Assembly (NCBI GenBank): GCA_002502625.1
Contig: DAPV01000028.1
Location: 1 to 41,997 of the forward strand
Source: Euryarchaeota archaeon UBA125
Lineage (GTDB): Archaea; Thermoplasmatota; Poseidoniia; Poseidoniales; Thalassarchaeaceae
Direction of reading: 5' to 3'
DNA length: 41,997 bases
The notes beneath the pieces are model-generated. The model did no database searches, was not told the origin of the DNA, and saw only the letters and a list, made by a program, of their open reading frames with translations. How positions within the stretch are numbered: position 1 is the first letter of the stretch; each line of letters begins with the position of its first letter. Below, piece by piece: positions 18,606-27,253 of the stretch. Both the position numbers and the translations under genes were made by a program.

Positions 18606-18968
18606 ATGATTTGGACAGAGTTGGCCTTGAAGGGTATTATTTCCGGAGGATTAGTTGTTCTAGCTACAGAATTTGCGAGGCGATCGATTATATTCGGCGC
18701 TGTCGTTATTTCATTGCCATTGATGAGCATAATGTCGCTAATTATTCTATATCGAGATGGTGTAAAGTCAGAAGATTTGATTGCTTACTCTGAGAGTGTT
18801 CTATACCTTGTATTACCCTCATTGACATTATTCATTATTTTCCCGCAACTCATGAAGAGAGGTTGGGATTTTTGGCCATCATTAGGATTAGGGATAATTG
18901 CTACAATCGTATTGTATGGAATTGGTGTTGCTATTGCTACAAAATTAGTTACAGGCGGACAAGCATGA
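18606..18968 (+). CDS. DUF3147-like four-helix membrane protein
   Basis: 120 residues with about four hydrophobic segments (near 8-28, 31-49, 64-83 and 90-113). The pattern EFARRS, VISLPLMS, LYRDG, LVLPSLTLFIIFPQLM and W.FWPSLGLG resembles the DUF3147 family of small integral membrane proteins as I recall it. Its function is unknown. It lies 36 bases after the Asp-box lipoprotein and 38 bases before the DDAH-type gene, so it is probably part of one transcript. Confidence 0.7.
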   Translation: MIWTELALKGIISGGLVVLATEFARRSIIFGAVVISLPLMSIMSLIILYRDGVKSEDLIAYSESVLYLVLPSLTLFIIFPQLMKRGWDFWPSLGLGIIATIVLYGIGVAIATKLVTGGQA

Positions 18969-19006
18969 AAAGCGGCTTACCTTGAAAGAGAAATGGAGGA
19001 GTTGAA

Positions 19007-19801
19007 TTGCCGGGTGTTTTTGATCGTTCTCGAAAGAGGGGTTTAGTCCGAAATATTTCTTCTGATTTCGATAGTGCTGTTTCTAAATTCTTTGGAGAAC
19101 GTCCTCCTAAAGTAGATACGGCGAAGATACAACACAAAGGATACATTGATGCATTAAGAACATCTGGAGTAATAGTTGAAATTCTTGAAGAATTACCTGG
19201 TCACCCAGATTGTTGTTTTGTAGAAGATACTGCTGTGATTTTTGAGGATCTTGCCGTGATATGTAGTCCAGGTCATCCATCAAGGGCGAATGAAGTACAT
19301 ACAATATCTGAACGATTAAGTAAGGATTTTGAGATAAAATTTCTTTCTCCAGAAGCAAAAATGGATGGGGGGGATATTGTATATACTGGAAATGGATTTT
19401 TGATTGGGCGTTCTACGAGAACTAACGATATTGGAATCAATGAACTAAGTAAAATTGCATCTAAGTTTGGATATTCTACTCAGGTTATCGATGTCCCTAG
19501 TTCTACTCTACATTTGACGACAGTGTGTTCTGTTCCTAAGAATGGAATGTTAATTGCTGCAGAAGGACATTTAAAACCTGAACAAATTACTGGTTTTGAT
19601 GAGGTCATATGGGTCCCTAATAGTGAAACATATGCTTCCAATACCATCGCAATGGAAAATGGAATAGTACTGGTTAGTGCTGGATTTCCTATTACTAAAC
19701 AGAGGCTTGAAACGGCTGGATTTGAAACTAAAGAAGTGGAAATGGGAGAAATCATGCAAGCAGATGGAAGTTTGACATGTTTGTCTCTATTCATAGGATG
19801 A
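19007..19801 (+). CDS. Dimethylargininase/arginine deiminase family amidinohydrolase (DDAH-type)
   Basis: 264 residues. The start is TTG at 19007, supported by GGAGGA at 18995-19000 six bases upstream; the nearby ATG at 18994 is out of frame. Guanidine-modifying enzyme motifs are present: HPDCCFVEDTAV (E73/D74), GGD at 121-123, the catalytic His H169 in STLHL, and the nucleophile C258 in GSLTCLSLF. The size and the LHL and LTC motifs fit DDAH, which hydrolyses N-omega-methylated arginines to citrulline and methylamines. Arginine or another guanidino compound is a possible alternative substrate. It lies in a run of membrane and secreted-protein genes, which would suit use of amino acids released by extracellular proteolysis (inference). 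Confidence 0.85.
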   Translation: MPGVFDRSRKRGLVRNISSDFDSAVSKFFGERPPKVDTAKIQHKGYIDALRTSGVIVEILEELPGHPDCCFVEDTAVIFEDLAVICSPGHPSRANEVHTISERLSKDFEIKFLSPEAKMDGGDIVYTGNGFLIGRSTRTNDIGINELSKIASKFGYSTQVIDVPSSTLHLTTVCSVPKNGMLIAAEGHLKPEQITGFDEVIWVPNSETYASNTIAMENGIVLVSAGFPITKQRLETAGFETKEVEMGEIMQADGSLTCLSLFIG

Positions 19802-19811
19802 GTGCCATTTT

Positions 19812-20471
19812 ATGGAATCTGTTCTGAAACTGAAAAGAGAGGCTCTCTATGTATTAACCATAGCAATTGGTCTCCCAATTTCAGCTTATATCTCCGAATG
19901 GCCAGTGAACATATGGTGTATTGGATTATTCATCTATTTATTTCGTAAATCTAAACGAAAAGAACGGGTAGAAATGTTAGTAGTACTTTCATTTGCCACT
20001 CCAATGGAGTTATTCTTTAGTGAAATATGGTTAATCTATGAATATCAAAGAGAAATTATGCCGTTATATGTGCCTGTAGGTCACTGGTTTCTTTTCGATC
20101 TTGGACGGAGAATTGCTTCAAGATTGCCTGATGGAAGGAAGATTTCAGCTTGGATGATCTCTCCTTTTATTCCACTTACAATTTGGATGGCATTTACTGG
20201 AATAGATACTTCAGGTGTTATTTTACTAATAATCATGTATTCTTTCGTTAAATGGGGCCCTGCTCCTATGCTATACGCAGTAATGGGATGGTTAGCATTG
20301 GCAATGGAATTATGGGGGACTTGGTTAGGAACTTGGACTTGGGATAATAATGTTCCATGGACAGGGTTTACTGCTTGGAATCCTCCATTACTTTGTGGTG
20401 CATTCTATGCATTCGGTGACATGTTGGTAAATATTACAACATCAAAATTGGAAGTACAACGAAACCGTTGA
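19812..20471 (+). CDS. Unknown multi-pass membrane protein
   Basis: 219 residues with about six or seven hydrophobic segments. Distinctive polar or aromatic positions within or next to the helices include PMELFFSEIW, VPVGHWFLFDLGRR, ELWGTWLGTWTWDNNVPW and CGAFYAFGDM; the His/Asp/Glu residues in these could form a buried site. The ATG lies ten bases after the DDAH-type stop, so co-transcription is likely. I do not recognise the family with confidence; a distant relation to carotenoid-biosynthesis-type membrane proteins is only a thought. Confidence 0.75.
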   Translation: MESVLKLKREALYVLTIAIGLPISAYISEWPVNIWCIGLFIYLFRKSKRKERVEMLVVLSFATPMELFFSEIWLIYEYQREIMPLYVPVGHWFLFDLGRRIASRLPDGRKISAWMISPFIPLTIWMAFTGIDTSGVILLIIMYSFVKWGPAPMLYAVMGWLALAMELWGTWLGTWTWDNNVPWTGFTAWNPPLLCGAFYAFGDMLVNITTSKLEVQRNR

Positions 20472-20492
20472 TTTGAACTGTTACCGTTGATT
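20465..20492 (+). repeat. Short direct repeat CCGTTGATT before the M28 gene
   Basis: The nonamer CCGTTGATT occurs at 20465-20473 and again at 20484-20492, a 19-base spacing close to two helical turns. It overlaps the end of the preceding gene and the M28 leader. It may be an operator or chance. Confidence 0.35.
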
Positions 20493-20501
20493 CGGAGGGG
20501 T

Positions 20502-22271
20502 ATGAACTCCCGGCATCGGGCTGCAATTTTGATCATCTCTTTGATGGTTTTTGCTCCCTTATCGGGATGTTTTGGTGAATCCGATGATATGGGACCGACT
20601 TCGTCTGAAGATGTTGTAATCACACCAGAAGTGTGGACTGGTGGAGTATTCCAAGGAATCACCATTAATGCTGAAACTGACCTTTCCGCCTTTGTTCCAT
20701 ACTTGATTCAAAATCCAGAAACAGGATTCATTCAGAATTCTACTGTTGTTGACCTCGAGGCAGGTGAATCTGTCTTATTGTCAGTATTGGCCCCACCTCG
20801 AACAGATACTGCTGTTATTTTGATCAGCGATTATGGTCGTGAAGAGTGGCCAATTCGGGAAGTCAATGAATCTTGGAGGACTTGGTACGGCCGTGGTGGG
20901 TTTGAACGGTCTGATAATCCAATTATTCAACGAGTAGATGGTGTGAATAATTCGCTAGATACTGTACAAGTATCCAATAATAGTGCTAGTCCAGTGATTG
21001 CGGTTCAAATTCCAATCATTCGCCCTATGGCTGCTGCTTACACTGATGCAATGGGTGGTAGGCATTCAACTGGACTCGTAGATGGACTAAACGTCTTCAA
21101 TTACATCGACCATATGTCTGATGAAACATTTGATCCGACCGATCTTGCGGATAATGCTGTGGGTTATCTAGACAGATGGGCTGGACAAGGAAATGCAGCA
21201 TATGAAGATGCGGCGCTATATCTCATTGGACAGATGGAAGATTTTGGTTTGGAGGTCATCACTCAGCGTTTTACTTATGATTCGCTCATGACTGGCGCGC
21301 AAAATCCAGAAGCATACAATATCTGCGGCTACCGTTTTGGTGAAGTCGATCCAGACAAATGGATGGTTTTTGGTGCTCATTTTGACATCGCTCCACCTGT
21401 AAATGGTGGGATGTTAGATCCACATATTTTCGGAAGAACATACGGAACTCGTGTGGGTGCTTATGATAACACAGCTGGAACGAGTATGGTTCTCGAAGTT
21501 GCTAGGGCTATGGCAAATTATCCTACACGTAATACAATGGTATTCTGCCTTTGGTCTGGTGAAGAAGGTGGTAAACGAGGTAGCGACTTCTGGACAGATT
21601 ATTGGGTCAAAGAAGACAATCCAGATGTAGAAGTCACAAATTACGTGAATCTAGACATGGCTGGAGTCAATTGGCCTGGCGGAGGAGGAGCTCCTTGTGG
21701 CAATGGACATGGAGGGGGAGATGGGAATTGCGATCCTCAACCAGAAGTTGACCCGGATGGTTATCCGAAGGATGAGGAAGTGTGGCCTATGCGAGTATAC
21801 ATTGGCCCAAGTTTGGATCATGATGTGATGAATCAGCCAGAAATGGTTGGCCTTGCAATGTGGATTGGTTCAGATGCGATTGGTGTTGAAGAACAAATGG
21901 CTCCTCTAATTGGATACGGGCATTCAGAAGATACTTGGAAGGTTGATGATTGGATGGATAAAGATCGACCTGAAATTATTGTCTATGAAGATACTACTGC
22001 TCGTTCCGATCATGCTACCTTCCAGGATAATCTTGGTACAGTAACAATGGGCTTTGGGGGGCTTGTAGATGGATATTGGTGTTATCATCAAACATGTGAT
22101 ACAGTTGACGAAATGATAGATTGGATGGATACTACTGGAAAGGACTACGGTGAACCTCGTAGTGGGACTAGTAATCTTGTCGATGCATTGGATACAATTA
22201 CTTGGTGGGCAACATACTCTTTCTTCCATCTAGATGAGCAGCCAATTCGAAATTCGTATCTCGAAAGTTAG
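20502..22271 (+). CDS. Secreted M28-family metallopeptidase lipoprotein
   Basis: 589 residues from the ATG at 20502, preceded by GGAGG; the open frame begins at a TTG at 20487 that I reject. The N-terminus has a lipobox LSGC (C23), so it is a membrane-anchored exoenzyme. The C-terminal half is an M28 peptidase with the full set of zinc ligands: H293 in GAHFD, D322 in AYDN, E354/E355 in SGEEGG (catalytic and metal), D385 in NLDM and H529 in YHQTCDT. A Gly-rich insert (about 392-405, GGGGAPCGNGHGGG) follows the NLDM motif. Such enzymes remove N-terminal amino acids or act on small peptides. A domain of about 200 residues of unknown role precedes the catalytic part. Confidence 0.92.
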   Translation: MNSRHRAAILIISLMVFAPLSGCFGESDDMGPTSSEDVVITPEVWTGGVFQGITINAETDLSAFVPYLIQNPETGFIQNSTVVDLEAGESVLLSVLAPPRTDTAVILISDYGREEWPIREVNESWRTWYGRGGFERSDNPIIQRVDGVNNSLDTVQVSNNSASPVIAVQIPIIRPMAAAYTDAMGGRHSTGLVDGLNVFNYIDHMSDETFDPTDLADNAVGYLDRWAGQGNAAYEDAALYLIGQMEDFGLEVITQRFTYDSLMTGAQNPEAYNICGYRFGEVDPDKWMVFGAHFDIAPPVNGGMLDPHIFGRTYGTRVGAYDNTAGTSMVLEVARAMANYPTRNTMVFCLWSGEEGGKRGSDFWTDYWVKEDNPDVEVTNYVNLDMAGVNWPGGGGAPCGNGHGGGDGNCDPQPEVDPDGYPKDEEVWPMRVYIGPSLDHDVMNQPEMVGLAMWIGSDAIGVEEQMAPLIGYGHSEDTWKVDDWMDKDRPEIIVYEDTTARSDHATFQDNLGTVTMGFGGLVDGYWCYHQTCDTVDEMIDWMDTTGKDYGEPRSGTSNLVDALDTITWWATYSFFHLDEQPIRNSYLES

Positions 22272-22286
22272 ATACAATATACTTGA

Positions 22287-23183
22287 TTATCCATTTCGAA
22301 GTATTCGTCTAAAAATCGATGGGATTTGGGATGTAACAAACATCTCTTCTCCATTCGGATGAATAAATCGAAGAGAAGAGGCGTGAAGACATAATCTTCC
22401 TGCTGAATTTCTACCTCTGCCATACATTGTATCTCCAGAAACGGGAGCATTCAAAGCATTCATTTGCAATCGGATTTGGGCACGTCGTCCTGTCTTAATT
22501 GAAAGAGAAGTTAGTGTCCTATCACCTACTACTTCTTCTACACTCCAATGAGTAATTGCTTCTTTGGAGTCTTTTATTTTTTCAGAAGGCACAATTCTGA
22601 CTCTCAGATCTTTACTTTGTTGTATCCAATCATGGGATATACCGGTTTCAGTAGGCAATATTCCCTCCAAAACAGCATGATAAATACGCTCAACACTCCT
22701 CTCAAAGAACTGATGTTGTAACATTTCCTTAGTTTGAGTATCTTTTGCAAATAACATACATCCAGATGTTTCTCTATCTAGTCTATGTACAATAAAAATC
22801 CGACCTTTTTCTCTACCCTTAACCCATTCAAAAACTCTAGAATGCATGGTATCTTTTTCGTTACCAAAATCAGTTGACACTGACAATAAACCTACAGGTT
22901 TATTCACAACTAAAATTTGTTTATCTTCAAATAAAATATCAGGGTCTTTTTCTAAATTTCGCCTAAATTGACGAGGAGCATCTCCTTCACTTTTAGGGAG
23001 CACTGAAATTAATTGTCCTGGATTTACAGAAGTTTTTGCAATTCTACAGACTTTATTATCCAACAATATTCTTCCAGAATCAATCATTTTTCTAAGGGAA
23101 TTTTTAGAAGCGGTTGGATGAATCAGAGCAATAATAGAAAGTAAATTACCTTCTTCCGAAATTGTATGATCTATTCTCGACAT
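22287..23183 (-). CDS. RluA-family pseudouridine synthase
   Basis: 298 residues from the ATG at 23183, two bases after the stop of the PIN-domain gene; a GTG at 23195 would overlap it. The N-terminal S4-like RNA-binding segment (NSLRKMIDSGRILLDNK) is followed by the RluA catalytic core with LVVNKPVGL and the HRLDRETSG motif, D136 being the catalytic Asp. The C-terminal part has TGRRAQIRLQM and SGDTMYG typical of the family. It isomerises uridine in rRNA or tRNA. RluA-type enzymes are best known from bacteria and eukaryotes. The exact site cannot be read from sequence; RluC/RluD-like 23S targets are suggested by the S4 domain. It ends 15 bases from the convergent M28 stop. Confidence 0.9.
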   Translation of the reverse strand: MSRIDHTISEEGNLLSIIALIHPTASKNSLRKMIDSGRILLDNKVCRIAKTSVNPGQLISVLPKSEGDAPRQFRRNLEKDPDILFEDKQILVVNKPVGLLSVSTDFGNEKDTMHSRVFEWVKGREKGRIFIVHRLDRETSGCMLFAKDTQTKEMLQHQFFERSVERIYHAVLEGILPTETGISHDWIQQSKDLRVRIVPSEKIKDSKEAITHWSVEEVVGDRTLTSLSIKTGRRAQIRLQMNALNAPVSGDTMYGRGRNSAGRLCLHASSLRFIHPNGEEMFVTSQIPSIFRRILRNG

Positions 23184-23185
23184 AA

Positions 23186-26100
23186 TCACAACCACTGGGC
23201 TAGTTCTGAAGCATTCTTGGCAACTCCAACGCCTAATGTCTCTTCTAGTGCTCTAGCTAATAATGTGAAATCAGAATCACGGGTTGCTACAATAACTGAG
23301 CCGATAGTTGGATATGTAGATGATGCAAGGTAAGTTGCGGTTCTCATTATATCTAAATCTCCAGATTCGGGATATATGCTATCTCCATTAAATTCAGTTC
23401 TTTTAGTAGCAGCACCGCGTTGATCTTTGAAGTCTGTAACTTTTCTGTATATTTCACTATGAGATTGAATAAATGACTCAACAGCATTCAATTCACCTTC
23501 TACCGCTTCTAAGAATTCAGATGAAGAAGATGGTTGCCAATCATGGAAGGATTCTAGAATCTCATGATGCATTTTTTCTAAAATATCTGATGTGATAGCT
23601 TCACGGTATGCATCTAAATTGATGTGTTGATTGGAACCTGAAAACAAGGAAAGAGTTCGTTCGGGGTCAAACTCACCAGTTTCACTACTGCCAATCTTAT
23701 TCATGAATTCATCTTTAGCCGTCAAAGGAACATATGTTCGGACGCGGCGTTCAAGACGTAAATGGCGAAGTGTATGATGGAATAAAAGAGATGAATTTGG
23801 ATTGATAATTCCATTTCTATCCATGGCCATTTTTCTAAGAATTGCTGCAGATAAAGCATCTATCAATAAATTTGTATCAATAACGACTAATGGGGCTAAA
23901 TCTATCGAACTTAAAATACGACGAGATTTGATAGGAATATGAGACTCATGTTTAGAATACAAAGTTTTCATTGATTTAATCAGTCTTGCCTTTTCTATTC
24001 GTCCAAGATAATTACAAACTGATGTTGCATGTTCTAGCATCCCTAATGCACGGATAGGATCTTCAGAAGCTATTTCACTGGCAATGCTGTATAATTCCAA
24101 CGGCTCTTCTTCATCTTTTATGGCTTCACGGAATCGATTTTCAATCCTCGTTCTTCCAGACTTATTCTTTTCTCGAATGTGGTTTAAAGCAGCACGAATT
24201 CGCCCTACAAATGGTTCTTCAGGAAGATTACGTTTTGAAGGGTAAGTCATCAAAGATTCAATTAAGTCTTCTTTTCTCCTATTTCTTTCTCTTTGAGACG
24301 AATATGATGACTCTTCTTCTTCACTCGATATGTTTGGCACTCTTTCGTTAACGAAATCAAGTATAGCCTTTCGTGAAAGATCCCTATTCTTTGAATTTCT
24401 TTTACCACGATTTTGTTGTTGTACTTCAGCGGAATGTGAGACTTGTAAATACAGCTTAAATCTTGATGTAATGGTAGTAGCTAATTCTTCATGACTGTTC
24501 AATAATGCTACTGCTTCAGACCATCCTTGTGCCTGAGCAAAACCAATCAATGATTTTCGATATAACTGAGTGGCTATCTCAAAATCACAATGTGGTTCTG
24601 CCTGAAAACGGGGTGCTGCTTGTTTGTATAAGCGGGCCGCTTCTCTGTAACGTTGCATATTTACTTTAATTGCAGCATTTGCAACGGGAGACCATTCAGA
24701 GCCAGGTATATTTTCTTGTAACCATGAAACAAAATTTTCGGATGCTATCTCATGCTCTAGGAGCATTTGTTGAACTTGATTGAGAAAAATAGCAGAGAAA
24801 TTATTTTTTATAATTTGGTTAAGTAATTCTGACGCATGTTCCTTACGATTAATATCAGTCATCTGAATTTCATTGTTCACTCTATTCATTCTTAGAAGAT
24901 TCACAATTGCTTGAAATAATGAAGATTCTAAACTAGATAATTTAGCTTCCGTAATCGATTCTTCGAGAGTATCTATTCTCTTTTCACTAACTAGGCCATC
25001 ACCTCCATCCATCAACGCTCGACGTGTTTCACGCAAAACCTCTGATCCAGATTCAGGCAATCTCCCAAGAAGTTCGTCTAAGTCTGCATTTCCACCATCT
25101 AATAACCGAATTAAGGCTGCTTCATGTATGGTCAAAAATTCAGGTATGCCTGCAGAAATAATCGAGTCGTGAGCTTTTGATCTTTCGTTCTGAAGCCACT
25201 GTATTGCATCTTCACCAATATTTGCGGGTGCTAGTGCACTACAAAGTAGAATAGAGTAAGGTTTAGTTGATCCATCTATCTTAGAGGAGTATAATGTCAA
25301 CGATAATGAAAAAATGTCTACTTGAGTAGAGAGTATCTCAATGGTTGACTCAAGAACATCTGGTGGAATAAGTGTTCTTTCATTTGCAATTAATTTTGAA
25401 CAAGCGAGACGAATTAACAATGGATATTTTGAATCAGTAACGATTTCAGACCATGTAATCAAAGAAAAATCCGGCGCTTTTTCAATTAAACGAGAAATCA
25501 ATAATTCGTTATCTCCTGCTAACGATGAGGCTTGAATAAATGACTCTTCATCATCAATTCTTGTCTCTAAAACAAGTTCAGTTGCCGCTGCTAAATCTCC
25601 CGTCTCTGCCACCTGTTTTACTAGCATCCAACGAAGAGTATCTGATACAGGTTCCCCGTGTAATTCTAAATGCATCATACCTGATTCAATCTTTTTTGAA
25701 TCGATTTTTCTATCGATAGGGGGGGTTTTCCATGCTTCTAAAAGCATAACAATTGACAAAGGATCTTTTCCTGTAACTTCAGAACAATGATCCCAAGAAG
25801 AAATATCTCCTGATCTAAGTTTAGTTAGGGCGATTACATCCTTTACTGATTTCATTAATATCTTGTTTTTTGTTTCAATTGATTGGAGAATTTTCAATGA
25901 TTTTTCTAATTCGCCGGCTGCTATCAAAAGATATGCCCCCAACAACATATGTTCTGGAATTGTAGATGAAAGAAGTTCTTCGGGAATACTCTTCTGAATC
26001 TGATTCATTCTCATCTTCTTTCCTTGAAGTCCTTTGGATAAACGTTGGATTTTGAGAATACCTGCTGAACCAAGATTCAGTGTTGGAAATTTTTCTAACA

Positions 26101-26659
26101 AGTCACCAAGTGATGAAATGTCCATTGGGTCAATTCTTGACCCTTCTATCCAACTCTGATCTACCTCTGCCGACTGAATTTCAACTTCAAGAGATGGGAA
26201 TGCTCCTAATTGAGCGATTAATGGACACTCTCGGGCTGCTATTGACCAAACTGGATGGACCCCAGAAACACAATCGTTTCTTAATTGGTCAATATCCAAA
26301 TCAAATTTTGATTCCCAATTTTTTGGATCTTTGCCCTTGTGTATCAATAATGTTGCAAGTTTGAATGCAGGTGAGAAATTTTCAGAAATTACTTGGGATG
26401 GTGACGGTAGAGAATCTTCAATTCCAGAAGATCCTTTCACTCCTCTTCTTCGACCTCCTCGTCGTCGAGAAACCTTGACTTTTACTTCTTCATCGGGATT
26501 AACTGGTTCCTCTTTTCGAAGAATTGTGATTGCAATTGACTTCCATGATTTATCTAACAAATTGAAGGCATCGTTCCCAATTAAAGTCCTAATTCGTGTA
26601 TTAGGATCGTCTCCAGAAAGGAGGGAGTTTTCGATCGCTTCTTTGAGACGGTCCTCCAT
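23186..26659 (-). CDS. Large helical protein with C-terminal PIN nuclease domain
   Basis: 1157 residues from the ATG at 26659, favoured because GGAGGG lies six bases upstream; the frame extends to an ATG at 26704. Near the N-terminus there is a basic RRRGGRRRGVKG patch (about 70-80). Most of the protein (about 90-900) looks all-helical and TPR-like, with phrases such as AARLYKQAAPRF. The last 237 residues are a PIN domain: VVIDTNLLIDAL (D928), a conserved Glu at about 984, SGDLDIMRTA (D1101/D1103) and ATRDSDF (D1128/D1130), the acidic metal-binding set of a ribonuclease. It is probably an RNA-processing or RNA-decay factor; the fusion of a long helical scaffold to PIN is unusual. It sits just upstream of the RluA gene. 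Confidence 0.8.
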   Translation of the reverse strand: MEDRLKEAIENSLLSGDDPNTRIRTLIGNDAFNLLDKSWKSIAITILRKEEPVNPDEEVKVKVSRRRGGRRRGVKGSSGIEDSLPSPSQVISENFSPAFKLATLLIHKGKDPKNWESKFDLDIDQLRNDCVSGVHPVWSIAARECPLIAQLGAFPSLEVEIQSAEVDQSWIEGSRIDPMDISSLGDLLEKFPTLNLGSAGILKIQRLSKGLQGKKMRMNQIQKSIPEELLSSTIPEHMLLGAYLLIAAGELEKSLKILQSIETKNKILMKSVKDVIALTKLRSGDISSWDHCSEVTGKDPLSIVMLLEAWKTPPIDRKIDSKKIESGMMHLELHGEPVSDTLRWMLVKQVAETGDLAAATELVLETRIDDEESFIQASSLAGDNELLISRLIEKAPDFSLITWSEIVTDSKYPLLIRLACSKLIANERTLIPPDVLESTIEILSTQVDIFSLSLTLYSSKIDGSTKPYSILLCSALAPANIGEDAIQWLQNERSKAHDSIISAGIPEFLTIHEAALIRLLDGGNADLDELLGRLPESGSEVLRETRRALMDGGDGLVSEKRIDTLEESITEAKLSSLESSLFQAIVNLLRMNRVNNEIQMTDINRKEHASELLNQIIKNNFSAIFLNQVQQMLLEHEIASENFVSWLQENIPGSEWSPVANAAIKVNMQRYREAARLYKQAAPRFQAEPHCDFEIATQLYRKSLIGFAQAQGWSEAVALLNSHEELATTITSRFKLYLQVSHSAEVQQQNRGKRNSKNRDLSRKAILDFVNERVPNISSEEEESSYSSQRERNRRKEDLIESLMTYPSKRNLPEEPFVGRIRAALNHIREKNKSGRTRIENRFREAIKDEEEPLELYSIASEIASEDPIRALGMLEHATSVCNYLGRIEKARLIKSMKTLYSKHESHIPIKSRRILSSIDLAPLVVIDTNLLIDALSAAILRKMAMDRNGIINPNSSLLFHHTLRHLRLERRVRTYVPLTAKDEFMNKIGSSETGEFDPERTLSLFSGSNQHINLDAYREAITSDILEKMHHEILESFHDWQPSSSSEFLEAVEGELNAVESFIQSHSEIYRKVTDFKDQRGAATKRTEFNGDSIYPESGDLDIMRTATYLASSTYPTIGSVIVATRDSDFTLLARALEETLGVGVAKNASELAQWL

Positions 26660-26767
26660 CCTTCGCCCTCCAACGAAGAGGTGCGCTCGTCCAGCATACA
26701 TCAACGATTCGCCAGAAAATGAGTCATCAGACCCTCAGAATGATGATGGAGAAGTTGATGTGAGGGC

Positions 26768-27253
26768 ATGGATGTAGTCGATGTGGTAGTCATCTTGTTG
26801 CATCCTATTCTCGGATTTTCAATGGCAATTTGGTTATACAGACAATGGAAAATTATGAAGGCGTTGAAAACAAAAAAGGGAATTATGTGGTCCAAAATTC
26901 AAAATAAAAAAAGAAGTGAAGTTGTAAATGAGCACGAAGTTTCTGGGAGGCGTTCATTACTATTCATTTCTATTGTAATTTTCTTTGCCGTTATTGCTGA
27001 TGCTTATCGATACTTCAAACTAGATGCAGATATCTCATCTATCGTTAGTTTACATGGATGGTTAGGATTAATTTTGGCTTTTTTTGTTTACTTAATGTAT
27101 AGATCTGGAACTAAGATGGTCAAACAAAGAGAAGAGAAAGTAAATATCAAACAAACAAGAGGGGTTCACCAACGTATTGGGGATTTTCTGGTATGGTTAT
27201 TGGTGGCTGTTGTATTCTTAGGATTCTTGCGATTATTAGATATCCTTCAATAA
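26768..27253 (+). CDS. Four-helix membrane protein with conserved histidines (possible heme b protein)
   Basis: 161 residues with about four hydrophobic helices (near 8-24, 63-78, 92-110 and 138-156). Histidines sit at helix ends: LLHP, SLHGWLG and GVHQRIGD, a spacing reminiscent of DUF4079 or cytochrome b561-like proteins. A heme-binding role is an inference only. It diverges from the PIN-domain gene and its stop overlaps the end of the convergent DHH gene by seven bases. No clear Shine-Dalgarno precedes the ATG. Confidence 0.65.
   Translation: MDVVDVVVILLHPILGFSMAIWLYRQWKIMKALKTKKGIMWSKIQNKKRSEVVNEHEVSGRRSLLFISIVIFFAVIADAYRYFKLDADISSIVSLHGWLGLILAFFVYLMYRSGTKMVKQREEKVNIKQTRGVHQRIGDFLVWLLVAVVFLGFLRLLDILQ

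Noticed and set aside
26331..26777. A 148-residue plus-strand frame overlapping the start of the PIN-domain gene
   Set aside because: It lies antisense to a well-supported long gene that has a good ribosome binding site, and it has no recognisable domain.
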